Positions 9,013 to 18,149 of a stretch of 64,000 bases of DNA are shown here, piece by piece. Position numbers and translations under genes: made by a program. A model generated the notes under the pieces. It saw only the letters and a list, made by a program, of their open reading frames with translations, searched no databases and was not told where the DNA came from. Within the stretch, counting starts at the first letter, position 1. Each line of letters begins with the position of its first letter. The DNA lies in NCBI GenBank assembly GCA_964370605.1, contig CAYJJX010000001.1, forward strand, positions 124,001 through 188,000, read 5' to 3'. This DNA is from CAYJBH01 sp964370605 (GTDB lineage: Bacteria; Bacillota; Clostridia; Oscillospirales; Ruminococcaceae).

Positions 9013-10428
9013 ATGACGAAAAAAATACCGATAGGATTTGCTATAACAATAGCATTACTCGCCATGACAGCTACTGTTTCGGTAACTATGCTGGTGGCAA
9101 TGAATATATTCAACTCGACCGTTGAGGCGGTGACAGAACGTGAAAACATGTTTGCGAAGCTCAGCGAAGTTGATAGAGTAGTGCGTAATAATAACTATTC
9201 TGAGATTAACGAACAGATACTGATGGACACGTTGTCGGCGGGATTTATGGCTGGGATTTCTGACAGTTCGGCGCGCTATTATACCGCCGGACAGTACACA
9301 GAATATCTTGCCTTGCAGGCCGGTGAGATTATCGGAATCGGCGTTGACGTCGTCACCGACGCTACAGGATACATGCGAGTTATCAGAGTTGTGCCGGAAT
9401 CTCCTGCGGCCGAGGCGGCAATGGATATCGGCAGTATAATCAAGATGATTGGCGGAACCGATGTCAGAGGCCTTTCAGGTGCGACCGTGGATGCTTTGAT
9501 GCGTGGTGCACAGGGCAGTGAAGTCGAGGTGGTTTGGCAACCGGCAGGTTCTACCGAAGACAAGACTACTACGCTCCATCGCCGTTCATATGTTCGGCCT
9601 ACCGTTGAATACAGTGCAAATTCACAAGGAACAGGGTACATCAAAGTTCTTGAATTTAATGACACGCTTGCAAGCGAGCTTGATTTTGCGATAAGCAGTC
9701 TGCTTCAGAGCGGCTCAACCGGCCTTGTGCTAGATCTTAGGGATGTGAATCAAACCCAGATGAGCTCGGTAGCTAGGGTTGCAGACATTTTCTTGCCGGC
9801 GGGAGACATCGCAACACTTGAATACAGCGACAACACGAGTGAGCTTGTGTATGTCAGCAACGAATCGGCGCTTGAGATGCCGGTCGTAGTAATAGTCGAC
9901 CAAGAGACGGTCGGGGCACCGGAACTACTGGCAATCACCCTTCGAGATTTTGTGGGTGCGCGCATCGTAGGGGAAAGCACAAATGGACTTAGCAGTGTAT
10001 CAGACATTTTTCAACTTTCGGACGGAAGCGCAATCCAGCTGACGGTTGCACAGATCATTCCGATAATAAGTGGTAGTTATGATGATGCAGGCGTTCCACT
10101 TGACTTTGAAGTGTTGCTGACGGCGGAGCAGAAACTGAATTCGTACAATCTAACATTTGGTGACGACCCACAATACCTGAAAGCAGTCGAAATGCTCAAT
10201 ACGCTGAAAACTGAGTTTGGGATAGAACTCACTCCGGAAGAGGTGTTGACGATACCGGATGATTTGCTCAATCAGGGTAACAGTAATTCGGAAGATTCGT
10301 CAACGAGTGACGGAGAAAGCGAAGACGTGAGCGAAGAATCTGCATCAGAAGACGCTGAACCTGTCGAAGAAACGTCCGACGTCGATGCCGAGTCGGATGA
10401 AGTGACTGCATCATCGGAAGAGGAATAG
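9013..10428 (+). CDS. S41-family C-terminal processing peptidase homologue lacking catalytic Ser and Lys
   Basis: A membrane-anchored protein of 471 residues: one N-terminal helix (about 8-30), a PDZ domain (about 100-190, with IIGIGVDVV and VPESPAAEAAMDIGS), an S41 core (about 195-360) and a tail of about 55 residues made almost only of Ser, Glu and Asp. In active members the nucleophile sits in SASASE and the lysine in FGKG, 25 residues apart (S430 and K455 in E. coli Prc). Here the aligned segments read TVGAPELL and STNGLSS, which puts Gly301 and Leu326 at those positions with the same spacing. It is therefore very probably a pseudoprotease, perhaps a scaffold for the preceding hydrolase. 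The frame is intact, so this is not decay by frameshift. Confidence 0.8.
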   Translation: MTKKIPIGFAITIALLAMTATVSVTMLVAMNIFNSTVEAVTERENMFAKLSEVDRVVRNNNYSEINEQILMDTLSAGFMAGISDSSARYYTAGQYTEYLALQAGEIIGIGVDVVTDATGYMRVIRVVPESPAAEAAMDIGSIIKMIGGTDVRGLSGATVDALMRGAQGSEVEVVWQPAGSTEDKTTTLHRRSYVRPTVEYSANSQGTGYIKVLEFNDTLASELDFAISSLLQSGSTGLVLDLRDVNQTQMSSVARVADIFLPAGDIATLEYSDNTSELVYVSNESALEMPVVVIVDQETVGAPELLAITLRDFVGARIVGESTNGLSSVSDIFQLSDGSAIQLTVAQIIPIISGSYDDAGVPLDFEVLLTAEQKLNSYNLTFGDDPQYLKAVEMLNTLKTEFGIELTPEEVLTIPDDLLNQGNSNSEDSSTSDGESEDVSEESASEDAEPVEETSDVDAESDEVTASSEEE

Positions 10429-10531
10429 TTTACGATATTTACGAAGTACGATAACTACCGACGAGAGTCATTGAAAACGAGTAGAATAAGTATAGTTGTT
10501 TGAGTGAATTCAAACACACGAGGGGTAAAGT

Positions 10532-11446
10532 ATGCCGATACGTATACCGAATGAATTGCCGGCATTTTCGACGCTGGCAAATGAAAATATATTTGCGCTG
10601 ACCGAATCGCGGGCAGAGCAGCAAGAAATAAGACCACTTAGAATATTAATATTGAACCTCATGCCTAAGAAGATAGAAACAGAAGTTCAGTTAATTCGTT
10701 TGCTCTCAAATACCGCAATACAGGTGGAGGTGGAGTTACTTGGACTGAAGAGTTACACACCGAAAAACACACCGAGCACACACCTCGCAAAGTTTTATCG
10801 TCACTTTGATCAGGTCAAAGATCAACGTTTTGACGGCATGATTATTACAGGAGCACCGGTGGAACACCTGCCCTTTGAGGCGGTGGACTATTGGACAGAA
10901 ATGTGCGAAATCATGGACTGGTCGCTACACAACGTGTATTCGGTAATGCACATTTGTTGGGCGGCGCAGGCGGGACTATATCGCCGTTTTGGCATCGACA
11001 AAAAGCCGCTTGAAAAGAAATTATCCGGAATATATCCACATGTATCCACCGACAGTCATCACCCGCTCATGAGAGGATTTGACGACTGTTTTTGGGCACC
11101 GCATTCGCGGTATACCACCATCGATTTACAGGACATAAAGGAAACTGAAGGTGTTGATATTTTATCGGTATCACCCGAGGCGGGCATGTACATTGCCGAG
11201 GACACCGAACGACGTCGGTTTTATGTTACAGGTCATCCTGAATACGACAGAGAGACGCTAAAGAATGAATATCTACGTGATATCGAAGCAGGTAAGGATT
11301 GTAGTGTTCCGTATTCATATTTTCCTAATGATGACATAAAACAACCTCCGCTTTTCAGCTGGAGGTCGCATGCGAACTTACTGTATTCAAATTGGCTTAA
11401 TTATTTTGTGTATCAGGAAACACCATTTGATCTGTCCACTCTTTGA
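10532..11446 (+). CDS. metA: homoserine O-acetyltransferase MetA
   Basis: Activates homoserine for methionine synthesis in the cytoplasm. The catalytic residues fall at the textbook positions: Cys142 (in VMHICWAAQ), His235 and Glu237 (in VTGHPEYD). Residue 111 is Glu (in TGAPVEHLPF). In characterised MetA proteins Glu111 goes with acetyl-CoA and Gly111 with succinyl-CoA, so the product is likely O-acetylhomoserine. Length 304 is normal. A GAGGGG ribosome site lies upstream. The 3' end overlaps the convergent gene at 11397-12023 by about 50 bases. No S-box or other methionine leader is visible in the 103 bases upstream. Confidence 0.93.
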   Translation: MPIRIPNELPAFSTLANENIFALTESRAEQQEIRPLRILILNLMPKKIETEVQLIRLLSNTAIQVEVELLGLKSYTPKNTPSTHLAKFYRHFDQVKDQRFDGMIITGAPVEHLPFEAVDYWTEMCEIMDWSLHNVYSVMHICWAAQAGLYRRFGIDKKPLEKKLSGIYPHVSTDSHHPLMRGFDDCFWAPHSRYTTIDLQDIKETEGVDILSVSPEAGMYIAEDTERRRFYVTGHPEYDRETLKNEYLRDIEAGKDCSVPYSYFPNDDIKQPPLFSWRSHANLLYSNWLNYFVYQETPFDLSTL

Positions 11447-12023
11447 GTTGATCTTTTGTGTCAATATCAAGAGCTTCGAGTTCATCGGACAGCTCATAGA
11501 GGTCGATGCAGTCGGGGTAACGGAACAGGATATCGCGTCCACCGATGTCTCCGTTCAGTGTAAACAGTTCTTTATAAAATTTACTTCCGAAAAGTATCGG
11601 AGGACATCGCCTGCCGCTAATGTGGCAGGTTAAAATTTTGTCTTTTGAGCTGTTCTTAAAACGCTCGTTTAGATCGATTAGCGTCTTAGGATTGATCATC
11701 GGTTGATCGGCGACCATTATCATGATGGATCGACGATACCAGTATTTCAAAGCGCCGACACGAATGCTGGCACCTTGACCGGGACTGTGTCTTGGTGTAG
11801 GTATGGTGCGCAAGCCAAGCTCATGGGCCACCTTTGCGACCCCTTCGTCTTCATAGACGACAAGGGCGGGTAGTCCGGACTGTTTTATCGAATTCATGGC
11901 ATAGTAGCACAGTGGCTTTCCACCGACTTCTTCCAGCAACTTGTTGCCGCCGAATCTTAGACCCTTGCCCGCCGCAAGTAAAACAATTCCACTGTCCTTA
12001 AACATACTCAACTTTCGAAACAT
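11397..12023 (-). CDS. MobA/MocA-like nucleotidyltransferase
   Basis: A 208-residue cytoplasmic NTP-transferase. The N terminus shows the pyrophosphorylase signature LAAGKGLRFGGNKLL, followed by a metal-binding segment VADQP and, near the end, GDIGGRD. These match molybdenum cofactor cytidylyltransferases (MocA) and related members of the family. No molybdenum-enzyme or cofactor genes are near, so the substrate cannot be set from context. Start at 12023 or at the ATG six codons later; the ribosome site is weak and the gene lies only 3 bases after the stop of the upstream Na/Pi transporter gene, suggesting coupling. Its 3' end runs into metA on the other strand. Confidence 0.68.
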   Translation of the reverse strand: MFRKLSMFKDSGIVLLAAGKGLRFGGNKLLEEVGGKPLCYYAMNSIKQSGLPALVVYEDEGVAKVAHELGLRTIPTPRHSPGQGASIRVGALKYWYRRSIMIMVADQPMINPKTLIDLNERFKNSSKDKILTCHISGRRCPPILFGSKFYKELFTLNGDIGGRDILFRYPDCIDLYELSDELEALDIDTKDQLKEWTDQMVFPDTQNN

Positions 12024-12026
12024 ACG

Positions 12027-13793
12027 TTAAATCCGTGTAAGGTATCGTTCTTCAAACCGGAGAAGTGTGTTTGCCGTTTCTTCATCTATACGACTTTTCT
12101 TCATGCGTTTCTTCATGTCATGATAGTCGAAGTTTTCGTCATCACTTTCAAGATAAAGCACCCTGTTTGCAACATTGCTACAGTGGTCAGAGATGCGCTC
12201 GATATCAGAGAGGATTTCGGCAAATACAAGCCCACCCTCAACAGAGCATTTTCCGTTTTTCAACCGCTTGATGTGACGAGCACGTAGCTTTTCGCACATG
12301 TGGTCTACCGTCTCTTCGAGAGGATCGACCAAAAGTGCAGTCTGAACATCGTGGGCGGAGAATGCAGTTACCGAAAGATTAATGTTTTCATCGACAGCCT
12401 CTCGGAGTACTTCCAATTCTTGTGTTGCGTCGGCAGAAAATCCTTGTTTGCCAATTTTTTTACCCCATTCGGCAATGTTCACAGCATGATCGCCGATACG
12501 TTCATAGTCCGAGATGGTGCTGATGAGCATCGAGATTTGGTTACTTTCTTTGAGTGACAACTCACGGTGTGATGCCTTGATAAGGAAGTTTGTGACATTG
12601 ACCTCTAACTTATCGATAGTTTTTTCCACATCGGCAACCGATTTCTTTTGGTCAGAGTTGTATGATTTTACCAGTTGGATTGAATCGTTGAAGTTTTTTT
12701 GTGCCAGTGTTGCCATCAGTTCAACCGAGTCTTGCGCTTTCTGTATGGCCACTGCGGGAGTTGTGAGAAGACGCTCGTCGAGAATCGGAATTGCAGCATC
12801 TGCTACCGGTTCCGGAGCGCTCTTTACGGTGCGAGTGGCGAGCTTTGCCAGAAGTTTAGTAAACGGTAAAAGCAGAAGCGTTACAATAATATTAAAAGCG
12901 GTATGGAAATTTGCAATGTCAGCACGATATATTACATCGTCCCAGAACGGAAGACCACCGAGTACAAATTTTGTCCCGTATATAACTACTAAAAACAACG
13001 TGGTTCCGATAATATTAAAATAAAGATGGCAAAAAGCACTTTGTTTTGCAGCACGATTTGCGCCGATTGATGCCATCATTGGGGTGATACAGGTACCGAT
13101 GTTTTGACCGAGGATGATGGGGATTGCGGTAGACCAGCTGATGATTCCGGTGGTGGAAAGGGCTTGGAGTATACCGACTGAGGCAGAACTACTTTGGATT
13201 GCAGCAGTGACGAGCGCACCGGCTAAAACACCGAGAACAGGATTTTCAAGTGTGGAGAAAAGCTGTGCAAACAGTTCCGATTCGCGCAAGGGACGTACAG
13301 CATCTTCCATGGTGAACATACCGGTGAAAAGGACGCCAAATCCAACAAGTGCTTGACCAACATCACGGCGGCGAGGGCGTTCAGAAAACATAAAGAGAAA
13401 TGCACCGATAAATGCAAAGACCGGTGCAATGGTGGAGGGTTTGAGAAGTCGTAGAAAGAAGTTGTCAGAACCGATGTCACTAAGTGCAAGGATTTGCGCT
13501 GTGACGGTGGTGCCGATGTTTGCACCCATGATAACGCCTACGGCTTGCGACAGTTGCATCATGCCACTGTTAACAAGTCCGACAACCATAACGGTGCTTG
13601 CGGATGAACTCTGGACAGCAGCAGTCAATAGTGCACCGAAAAGCACAGCGAGTGCCGGGGTGCGGGTTAATTTTTTCAAGATAGATTCAAGTTTGTTTCC
13701 GGCAAGCTTTTCAAGCCCGTTTGCCATAGTTTGCATACCGAAAAGGAAAAGCGCCAGTCCACCCAAAAGCATTATTACATCAAAAAAACTCAT
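12027..13793 (-). CDS. Na+/phosphate cotransporter family protein with PhoU domain
   Basis: Membrane protein of 588 residues of the NptA/YjbB type. The membrane part (about 1-320) contains the duplicated QSSSAS motif at residues 61-66 and 200-205, the hallmark of the Na/Pi-II cotransporter fold, each close to a GxNIGT segment. The C-terminal 230 residues are helical and resemble PhoU. The likely role is sodium-linked phosphate movement (export or uptake) controlled by the PhoU-like part. It heads a two-gene unit with the nucleotidyltransferase downstream. Confidence 0.88.
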   Translation of the reverse strand: MSFFDVIMLLGGLALFLFGMQTMANGLEKLAGNKLESILKKLTRTPALAVLFGALLTAAVQSSSASTVMVVGLVNSGMMQLSQAVGVIMGANIGTTVTAQILALSDIGSDNFFLRLLKPSTIAPVFAFIGAFLFMFSERPRRRDVGQALVGFGVLFTGMFTMEDAVRPLRESELFAQLFSTLENPVLGVLAGALVTAAIQSSSASVGILQALSTTGIISWSTAIPIILGQNIGTCITPMMASIGANRAAKQSAFCHLYFNIIGTTLFLVVIYGTKFVLGGLPFWDDVIYRADIANFHTAFNIIVTLLLLPFTKLLAKLATRTVKSAPEPVADAAIPILDERLLTTPAVAIQKAQDSVELMATLAQKNFNDSIQLVKSYNSDQKKSVADVEKTIDKLEVNVTNFLIKASHRELSLKESNQISMLISTISDYERIGDHAVNIAEWGKKIGKQGFSADATQELEVLREAVDENINLSVTAFSAHDVQTALLVDPLEETVDHMCEKLRARHIKRLKNGKCSVEGGLVFAEILSDIERISDHCSNVANRVLYLESDDENFDYHDMKKRMKKSRIDEETANTLLRFEERYLTRI

Positions 13794-13866
13794 AAATCTC
13801 TCGCTATCATTCGTATATATATAATGCTAACATAAATGAGATAGAAAATAAATAGATTTATACAAA

Positions 13867-13895
13867 ATTATACCTTTTAAACAAAATTGCGACAA
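13867..13895 (-). promoter_or_regulatory. promoter of the Na/Pi transporter gene
   Basis: On the minus strand TTGTCG (13890-13895) and TATAAT (13867-13872) are separated by 17 bases, about 75 bases before the start codon. The -35 half lies in the inverted repeat at 13890-13906. Confidence 0.6.
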
Positions 13896-13906
13896 GTCAT
13901 TTGTCG
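13890..13906. promoter_or_regulatory. 6-5-6 inverted repeat at the divergent promoters
   Basis: CGACAA and TTGTCG flank a 5-base spacer. The left arm coincides with the -35 box of the minus-strand promoter. It could be an operator for the Na/Pi gene; the regulator is unknown. Confidence 0.35.
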
Positions 13907-13952
13907 TTATTGTGGAGAATACTGAGCATAATATACGTGCTAATATTTATAC

Positions 13953-13981
13953 TTGTGAAAAGTGCGTTTTAGTGTTATAAT
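13953..13981 (+). promoter_or_regulatory. promoter of the Gfo/Idh oxidoreductase gene
   Basis: TTGTGA at 13953-13958 and a perfect TATAAT at 13976-13981 with a 17-base spacer, about 32 bases before the start codon. Confidence 0.65.
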
Positions 13982-14012
13982 ATATTGAATAATCATAAAG
14001 GAGGCAGTAGCT

Positions 14013-14987
14013 TTGAAAAATATAAGCTTCGGAATTATTGGTTGTGGCAGAATTGCACCTAAATTTATCAAGTCGATAGAACGTGTCCAAAATTGCTCGG
14101 TAGTAGCGGTTGCTGCACGAGACAAGGATAGGGCCGAAGAATTTGCAAAAAACTATTGCCCTGAGGCTACTGCATACGGTGACTACGAACAGCTGTGTGC
14201 CGCAGAGAATGTCGATGCTGTATATATAGCGACCCCACATTCGCTTCATCTTGAGCATTCACTGCTTGCATTTAAACATAACAAACATGTGCTCAGCGAA
14301 AAAATCATGACCACCGATATGGGTAAACTCAACACCATGTTTGACGAGGCTAAAAAGGCAAATGTTTTGTTGATGGAGGGCATGTGGTCAAGGTTTTTGC
14401 CGGTTTACAGATCGGTGAAAACGCTGATAGACAGTGGCGAACTCGGAAGTATCACCGACTTAGAGCTTTCTATCGGATTTGATGCTGAAGTGTTTGGCGA
14501 TGAAAGCCGTCTCAACGCACCGCAACTTGCGGGAGGCGCGATATTTGATATCGGCGTGTACGCACTAAACGGAGTACAATCTTTTGTCGATCAAACTCCG
14601 AAACTCATTGACTGCAAGATGGTTCGCACAAAGCTCGGTGTAGATGGAATGAGCTCCTTTACCCTTTGTTACGACACCTTTAACGCACGACTGCGTTGCA
14701 GCATTATGGAAGTGTTTGATGGCCGAATACATATAAAACTGGAAAAGGGTGAGATTGTGATATCTGATGCCATAAGGCCGGAAAGTTATACAGTGAAGAC
14801 AGCAAGCGGGGAAGAAACCTTTGAGACGCAGGCGGCCGATTTTTCTTATGAGATCGACCATTTTTGTAATCTATTGCGTCGTGGTGCTACCGACAGTGAT
14901 GTGTTCGGAAGAAAAGAAAGTACCGCGGCAATGCAGATAATAGACGAATTCAGGAAAGAAGTCGGACTGGTATACCCGTTTGACTAA
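14013..14987 (+). CDS. Gfo/Idh/MocA-family NAD(P)-dependent oxidoreductase
   Basis: A 324-residue cytoplasmic dehydrogenase. The N terminus is a Rossmann fold with GIIGCGRIAPKF, followed by the family's EKIMTTD segment (equivalent of the EKP motif, here with Ile in place of Pro) and a C-terminal alpha/beta substrate domain with GGAIFDIGVY. The start codon is TTG: an AAAGGAGG ribosome site lies 8-9 bases upstream and no better start is near. The substrate is probably a sugar, inositol or trans-dihydrodiol-type compound; the sequence does not say which. It is 16 bases upstream of typA and may share its transcript. Confidence 0.82.
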   Translation: MKNISFGIIGCGRIAPKFIKSIERVQNCSVVAVAARDKDRAEEFAKNYCPEATAYGDYEQLCAAENVDAVYIATPHSLHLEHSLLAFKHNKHVLSEKIMTTDMGKLNTMFDEAKKANVLLMEGMWSRFLPVYRSVKTLIDSGELGSITDLELSIGFDAEVFGDESRLNAPQLAGGAIFDIGVYALNGVQSFVDQTPKLIDCKMVRTKLGVDGMSSFTLCYDTFNARLRCSIMEVFDGRIHIKLEKGEIVISDAIRPESYTVKTASGEETFETQAADFSYEIDHFCNLLRRGATDSDVFGRKESTAAMQIIDEFRKEVGLVYPFD

Positions 14988-15003
14988 GATGAAAGGAAAT
15001 TGA

Positions 15004-16818
15004 GTGATAAGAGAAGACCTTAGAAATATTGCAATCATTGCACACGTTGACCATGGTAAAACCACCTTGGTAGACGGTATGCTCCGCACGGCGGGAGTGT
15101 TCCGAGAGAACGAGCAGGTGGCGGAACGTGTGATGGATAGTGGAGACCTCGAAAGAGAGCGTGGAATTACCATCCTTGCAAAAAATGCCGGAGCAATTTA
15201 TAAAGACGTCAAAATAAATTTGATTGATACACCGGGACATGCCGATTTTGGCGGCGAGGTTGAACGTGTGCTCAAGATGGTGAGCGGTGTTCTGCTTTTG
15301 GTTGATGCCGCCGAGGGACCGATGCCGCAGACTAGATTTGTTCTGCAAAAAGCTTTGTCGCAGGATCTGTCGGTAATCATCGTTGTGAACAAGATCGATA
15401 GACCCGATGCACGAATAAAAGAGGTGGTGGACGAGATACTGCTGTTGTTGATGGATCTCGGTGCTACCGACCGTCAGCTGGACAGCCCAACAGTGTTTTG
15501 TAGTGGACGAAACGGCACGGCGAGCTATTCCCCTGATGTGGAGGGCACCGACCTTGTGCCGCTACTTGACAGCATACTGGAATATACCACACCGCCAAAG
15601 GGCGACAAAGAGGCACCTTTTTCTATGATTGTCTCCAGCATTGAATACAATGAGTATGTCGGCAGGATTGCGGTTGGAAAAATTGAGAGTGGCACGGTGC
15701 GCACCGGCGATAAAATCGAGCTTTGTGACTATCATGACAAAGCTCTTTCGATAAAAGGAAAGGTCAGTGCACTTTTCACCTATGAGGGTGTGGCACGTCA
15801 GCAATGTAACGAGGCATCGGCAGGTGATATTATTGCCATGTCCGGCATTGAAGATGTTAATATCGGAAACACCATTACGTCGGGTGACGGTGTCGATCCG
15901 CTTCCGTTTTTGAAGATAAATGAGCCGACAGTTGAGATGACGTTTGCTGTCAACAACTCGCCTTATGCGGGTCGTGAAGGCAAGTTTGTAACCTCACGTC
16001 AGTTGAAAGATCGACTACAAAAAGAACTTCTTCGTGATGTTGCGCTACGCGTATTTGATGGCGATCGTGCTGATAGTTTTCAGGTGCTCGGCAGAGGTGA
16101 AATGCATCTGTCAATTCTAATCGAGACCATGCGCCGTGAAGGGTTTGAGTTCTCGGTATCACCACCACGAGTGCTTTTTCGAGACGAGGATGGCAAGCGA
16201 CTTGAGCCGTTTGAATATGTCGTTATCGACCTTCCGCAGGACTGTGTGGGCAGTGTGATGGAAAAGCTTCCGGCACGAAAGGGTGAACTTTTGCAGATGA
16301 TGCCGGTCGGAAGCAGGACAAGGCTGGAATTTCGCATACCGGCAAGGGGACTTTTCGGCTATCGCAGTGAGTTTTTGACCGACACGAAAGGTGAAGGCAT
16401 ATTGAACACGCTGTTTGACGGTTATGATGAATACCGTGGTGATCTGAACACCAGTTCACGCGGTTCGCTGATAGCGCATGAGACAGGCGAATCGGTGACA
16501 TACGGACTATACAATGCCGAAGAGCGCGGCACTCTGTTTATCGGCCCGGGCGTTCCTGTCTATGCCGGAATGGTGGTTGGCGTCAGCCCGAAGGCAGAGG
16601 ACATGACGGTCAATGTCTGCAAAAGAAAGCAGATGACCAACATTCGCGCGTCCGGTTCTGACGATTCGCTTCGTTTGACACCACCCAAGAACATGAGCCT
16701 TGAAGAATGTCTCGAGTTTTTGAAGAGCGATGAGCTACTGGAAGTAACTCCCAAAAGCCTGCGAATTAGAAAGCAGATACTGGATCATTCGATGCGTATG
16801 CGCTCCAATAAAAAATAG
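15004..16818 (+). CDS. typA: translational GTPase TypA/BipA
   Basis: Ribosome-associated GTPase of the EF-G superfamily, involved in ribosome assembly and stress adaptation. It has the P-loop AHVDHGKTTL near the start, the switch region RERGITILAKN, DTPGHADFG, and NKIDRPDAR. Length 604 is typical. The start codon is GTG with GAAAGGAAATTGA upstream. Domains run G (1-200), beta-barrel II (about 205-290), EF-G III/V-like (300-480) and the BipA-specific C-terminal domain. The terminator at 16871-16914 ends the unit. Confidence 0.96.
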   Translation: MIREDLRNIAIIAHVDHGKTTLVDGMLRTAGVFRENEQVAERVMDSGDLERERGITILAKNAGAIYKDVKINLIDTPGHADFGGEVERVLKMVSGVLLLVDAAEGPMPQTRFVLQKALSQDLSVIIVVNKIDRPDARIKEVVDEILLLLMDLGATDRQLDSPTVFCSGRNGTASYSPDVEGTDLVPLLDSILEYTTPPKGDKEAPFSMIVSSIEYNEYVGRIAVGKIESGTVRTGDKIELCDYHDKALSIKGKVSALFTYEGVARQQCNEASAGDIIAMSGIEDVNIGNTITSGDGVDPLPFLKINEPTVEMTFAVNNSPYAGREGKFVTSRQLKDRLQKELLRDVALRVFDGDRADSFQVLGRGEMHLSILIETMRREGFEFSVSPPRVLFRDEDGKRLEPFEYVVIDLPQDCVGSVMEKLPARKGELLQMMPVGSRTRLEFRIPARGLFGYRSEFLTDTKGEGILNTLFDGYDEYRGDLNTSSRGSLIAHETGESVTYGLYNAEERGTLFIGPGVPVYAGMVVGVSPKAEDMTVNVCKRKQMTNIRASGSDDSLRLTPPKNMSLEECLEFLKSDELLEVTPKSLRIRKQILDHSMRMRSNKK

Positions 16819-16870
16819 GCGATTTTACCGAAAAATTGACATTTCTTTCGTAAATCTTTCATAAATCTTT

Positions 16871-16914
16871 AGCTATCCTTTTTGCTATCTTAAAGATCGG
16901 CAGAAAGGGTAGCT
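16871..16914 (+). terminator. rho-independent terminator after typA
   Basis: A 15-base stem (16871-16885 with 16900-16914, two wobble pairs) and a 14-base loop, followed by a T-rich tail (TTATTTGTTTT). It lies about 50 bases after the typA stop codon. Confidence 0.75.
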
Positions 16915-16983
16915 TTATTTGTTTTATCTGATAAAATAGTCCCATACTGTACAAAGAGGAAGAGAAATGGAGGTAGGATTAAG

Positions 16984-18141
16984 ATGAAGATAATTGTTGT
17001 GATACCGACACTTGAGCCGAGTGGCCAACTTATCGATTATGTGGATAGATTGCTGACACAAAGTAGAGCAGAGGTTTTGGTGGTGAATGATGGAAGTGCA
17101 GTTGAATATCAGGACATATTTGATGAGATAGCAGATAAAAGCGGGTGCAGTGTGCTACATCATGAGGAGAATTTTGGCAAGGGTGTGGCGATAAAGAATG
17201 CCGTGAAATATTTGTCGCAGCATCGACCCGACATCGATGCCGTGATAACTGCCGACTCGGACGGACAGCACAGCGTCAAAGATGTAGTAAGGTTGGCAGA
17301 GCGGCTTCGGGAAAAGCCGAACGACCTCGTTCTCGGTGTAAGGGAGTTTGGTGAGGAAACACCGAAACGCAGTTTGATGGGCAATGCATTTTCGTCCAAG
17401 GCACTGGGACTTCTCTATGGAATAAAACTCGGCGATACTCAGACCGGCCTTCGAGCGATTTCGAAAAAATATTTTGATTGGTTGGTTGCACTTCCCGGTG
17501 AGCGATATGAATACGAGCTCAATATGCTGATATATAGTAAAAACATAGGTCTTGAAATCGATACTGTCACAATCGAGACAATCTATTTTGACAACAACAG
17601 TGCTAGCCATTTTCACACCGTTCGAGACGGTTCGAGAGTTTTCTTTCACATGTTAAAAGGTCTTTTTCGATACATCGGCAACTCGCTGATCTCGGCAATG
17701 GTAGATATCTCATTTTTTACCCTGCTGTTTTATCTTACCGACTCTTTTCTGACTGCAACGATTGCAACGACACTTTCGGCATTCACGGCAAGGGTGATCT
17801 CGTCGGTGGTTGACTTCAAGTTGAACCGAAAAACGTTTGCAAGCAAGGACACGACCACGCGAAAGGCGTATTTCAAATACTATGCCCTGTGGACCGCTCA
17901 ACTGGCATTATCCACCACCCTTGTGAATGTCATGAACATATACTTTGGTGCACTGCAACCGATTATGAAACCGATAGTTGACCTCATACTCGCAGTACTC
18001 AGTTATAAAGTGCAACTGCATTGGGTGTTCAAGGCGGAAAAAAGCGGCGAAGACATGGCTTTTTCATCTGCGACAAGTTTTTTGCGGTTTGTCCCAATTC
18101 AAAGGACGGTAAATAGATTGACCCAGAGGAGCAGAGGGTAA
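16984..18141 (+). CDS. bifunctional GT2 glycosyltransferase / GtrA membrane protein
   Basis: A 385-residue fusion. Residues 1-225 are a family 2 glycosyltransferase of the dolichyl/undecaprenyl-phosphate sugar synthase type, with VVNDGS, ITADSDGQH and a TQTGLRAI segment. Residues 230-355 form a GtrA-like domain with four membrane helices, thought to flip the lipid-linked sugar. The likely role is making and moving a polyprenyl-phosphate hexose for cell-surface glycosylation. It would supply the kind of donor used by GT-C enzymes such as the protein at 2293-4209, but the two are far apart. A GGAGGTAGGA-type ribosome site lies upstream. Confidence 0.85.
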   Translation: MKIIVVIPTLEPSGQLIDYVDRLLTQSRAEVLVVNDGSAVEYQDIFDEIADKSGCSVLHHEENFGKGVAIKNAVKYLSQHRPDIDAVITADSDGQHSVKDVVRLAERLREKPNDLVLGVREFGEETPKRSLMGNAFSSKALGLLYGIKLGDTQTGLRAISKKYFDWLVALPGERYEYELNMLIYSKNIGLEIDTVTIETIYFDNNSASHFHTVRDGSRVFFHMLKGLFRYIGNSLISAMVDISFFTLLFYLTDSFLTATIATTLSAFTARVISSVVDFKLNRKTFASKDTTTRKAYFKYYALWTAQLALSTTLVNVMNIYFGALQPIMKPIVDLILAVLSYKVQLHWVFKAEKSGEDMAFSSATSFLRFVPIQRTVNRLTQRSRG

Positions 18142-18149
18142 TCGTTGCA

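Noticed and set aside
10429..10531. Possible S-box or other methionine leader before metA
   Set aside because: The gap is only 103 bases and shows no S-box stems or terminator.
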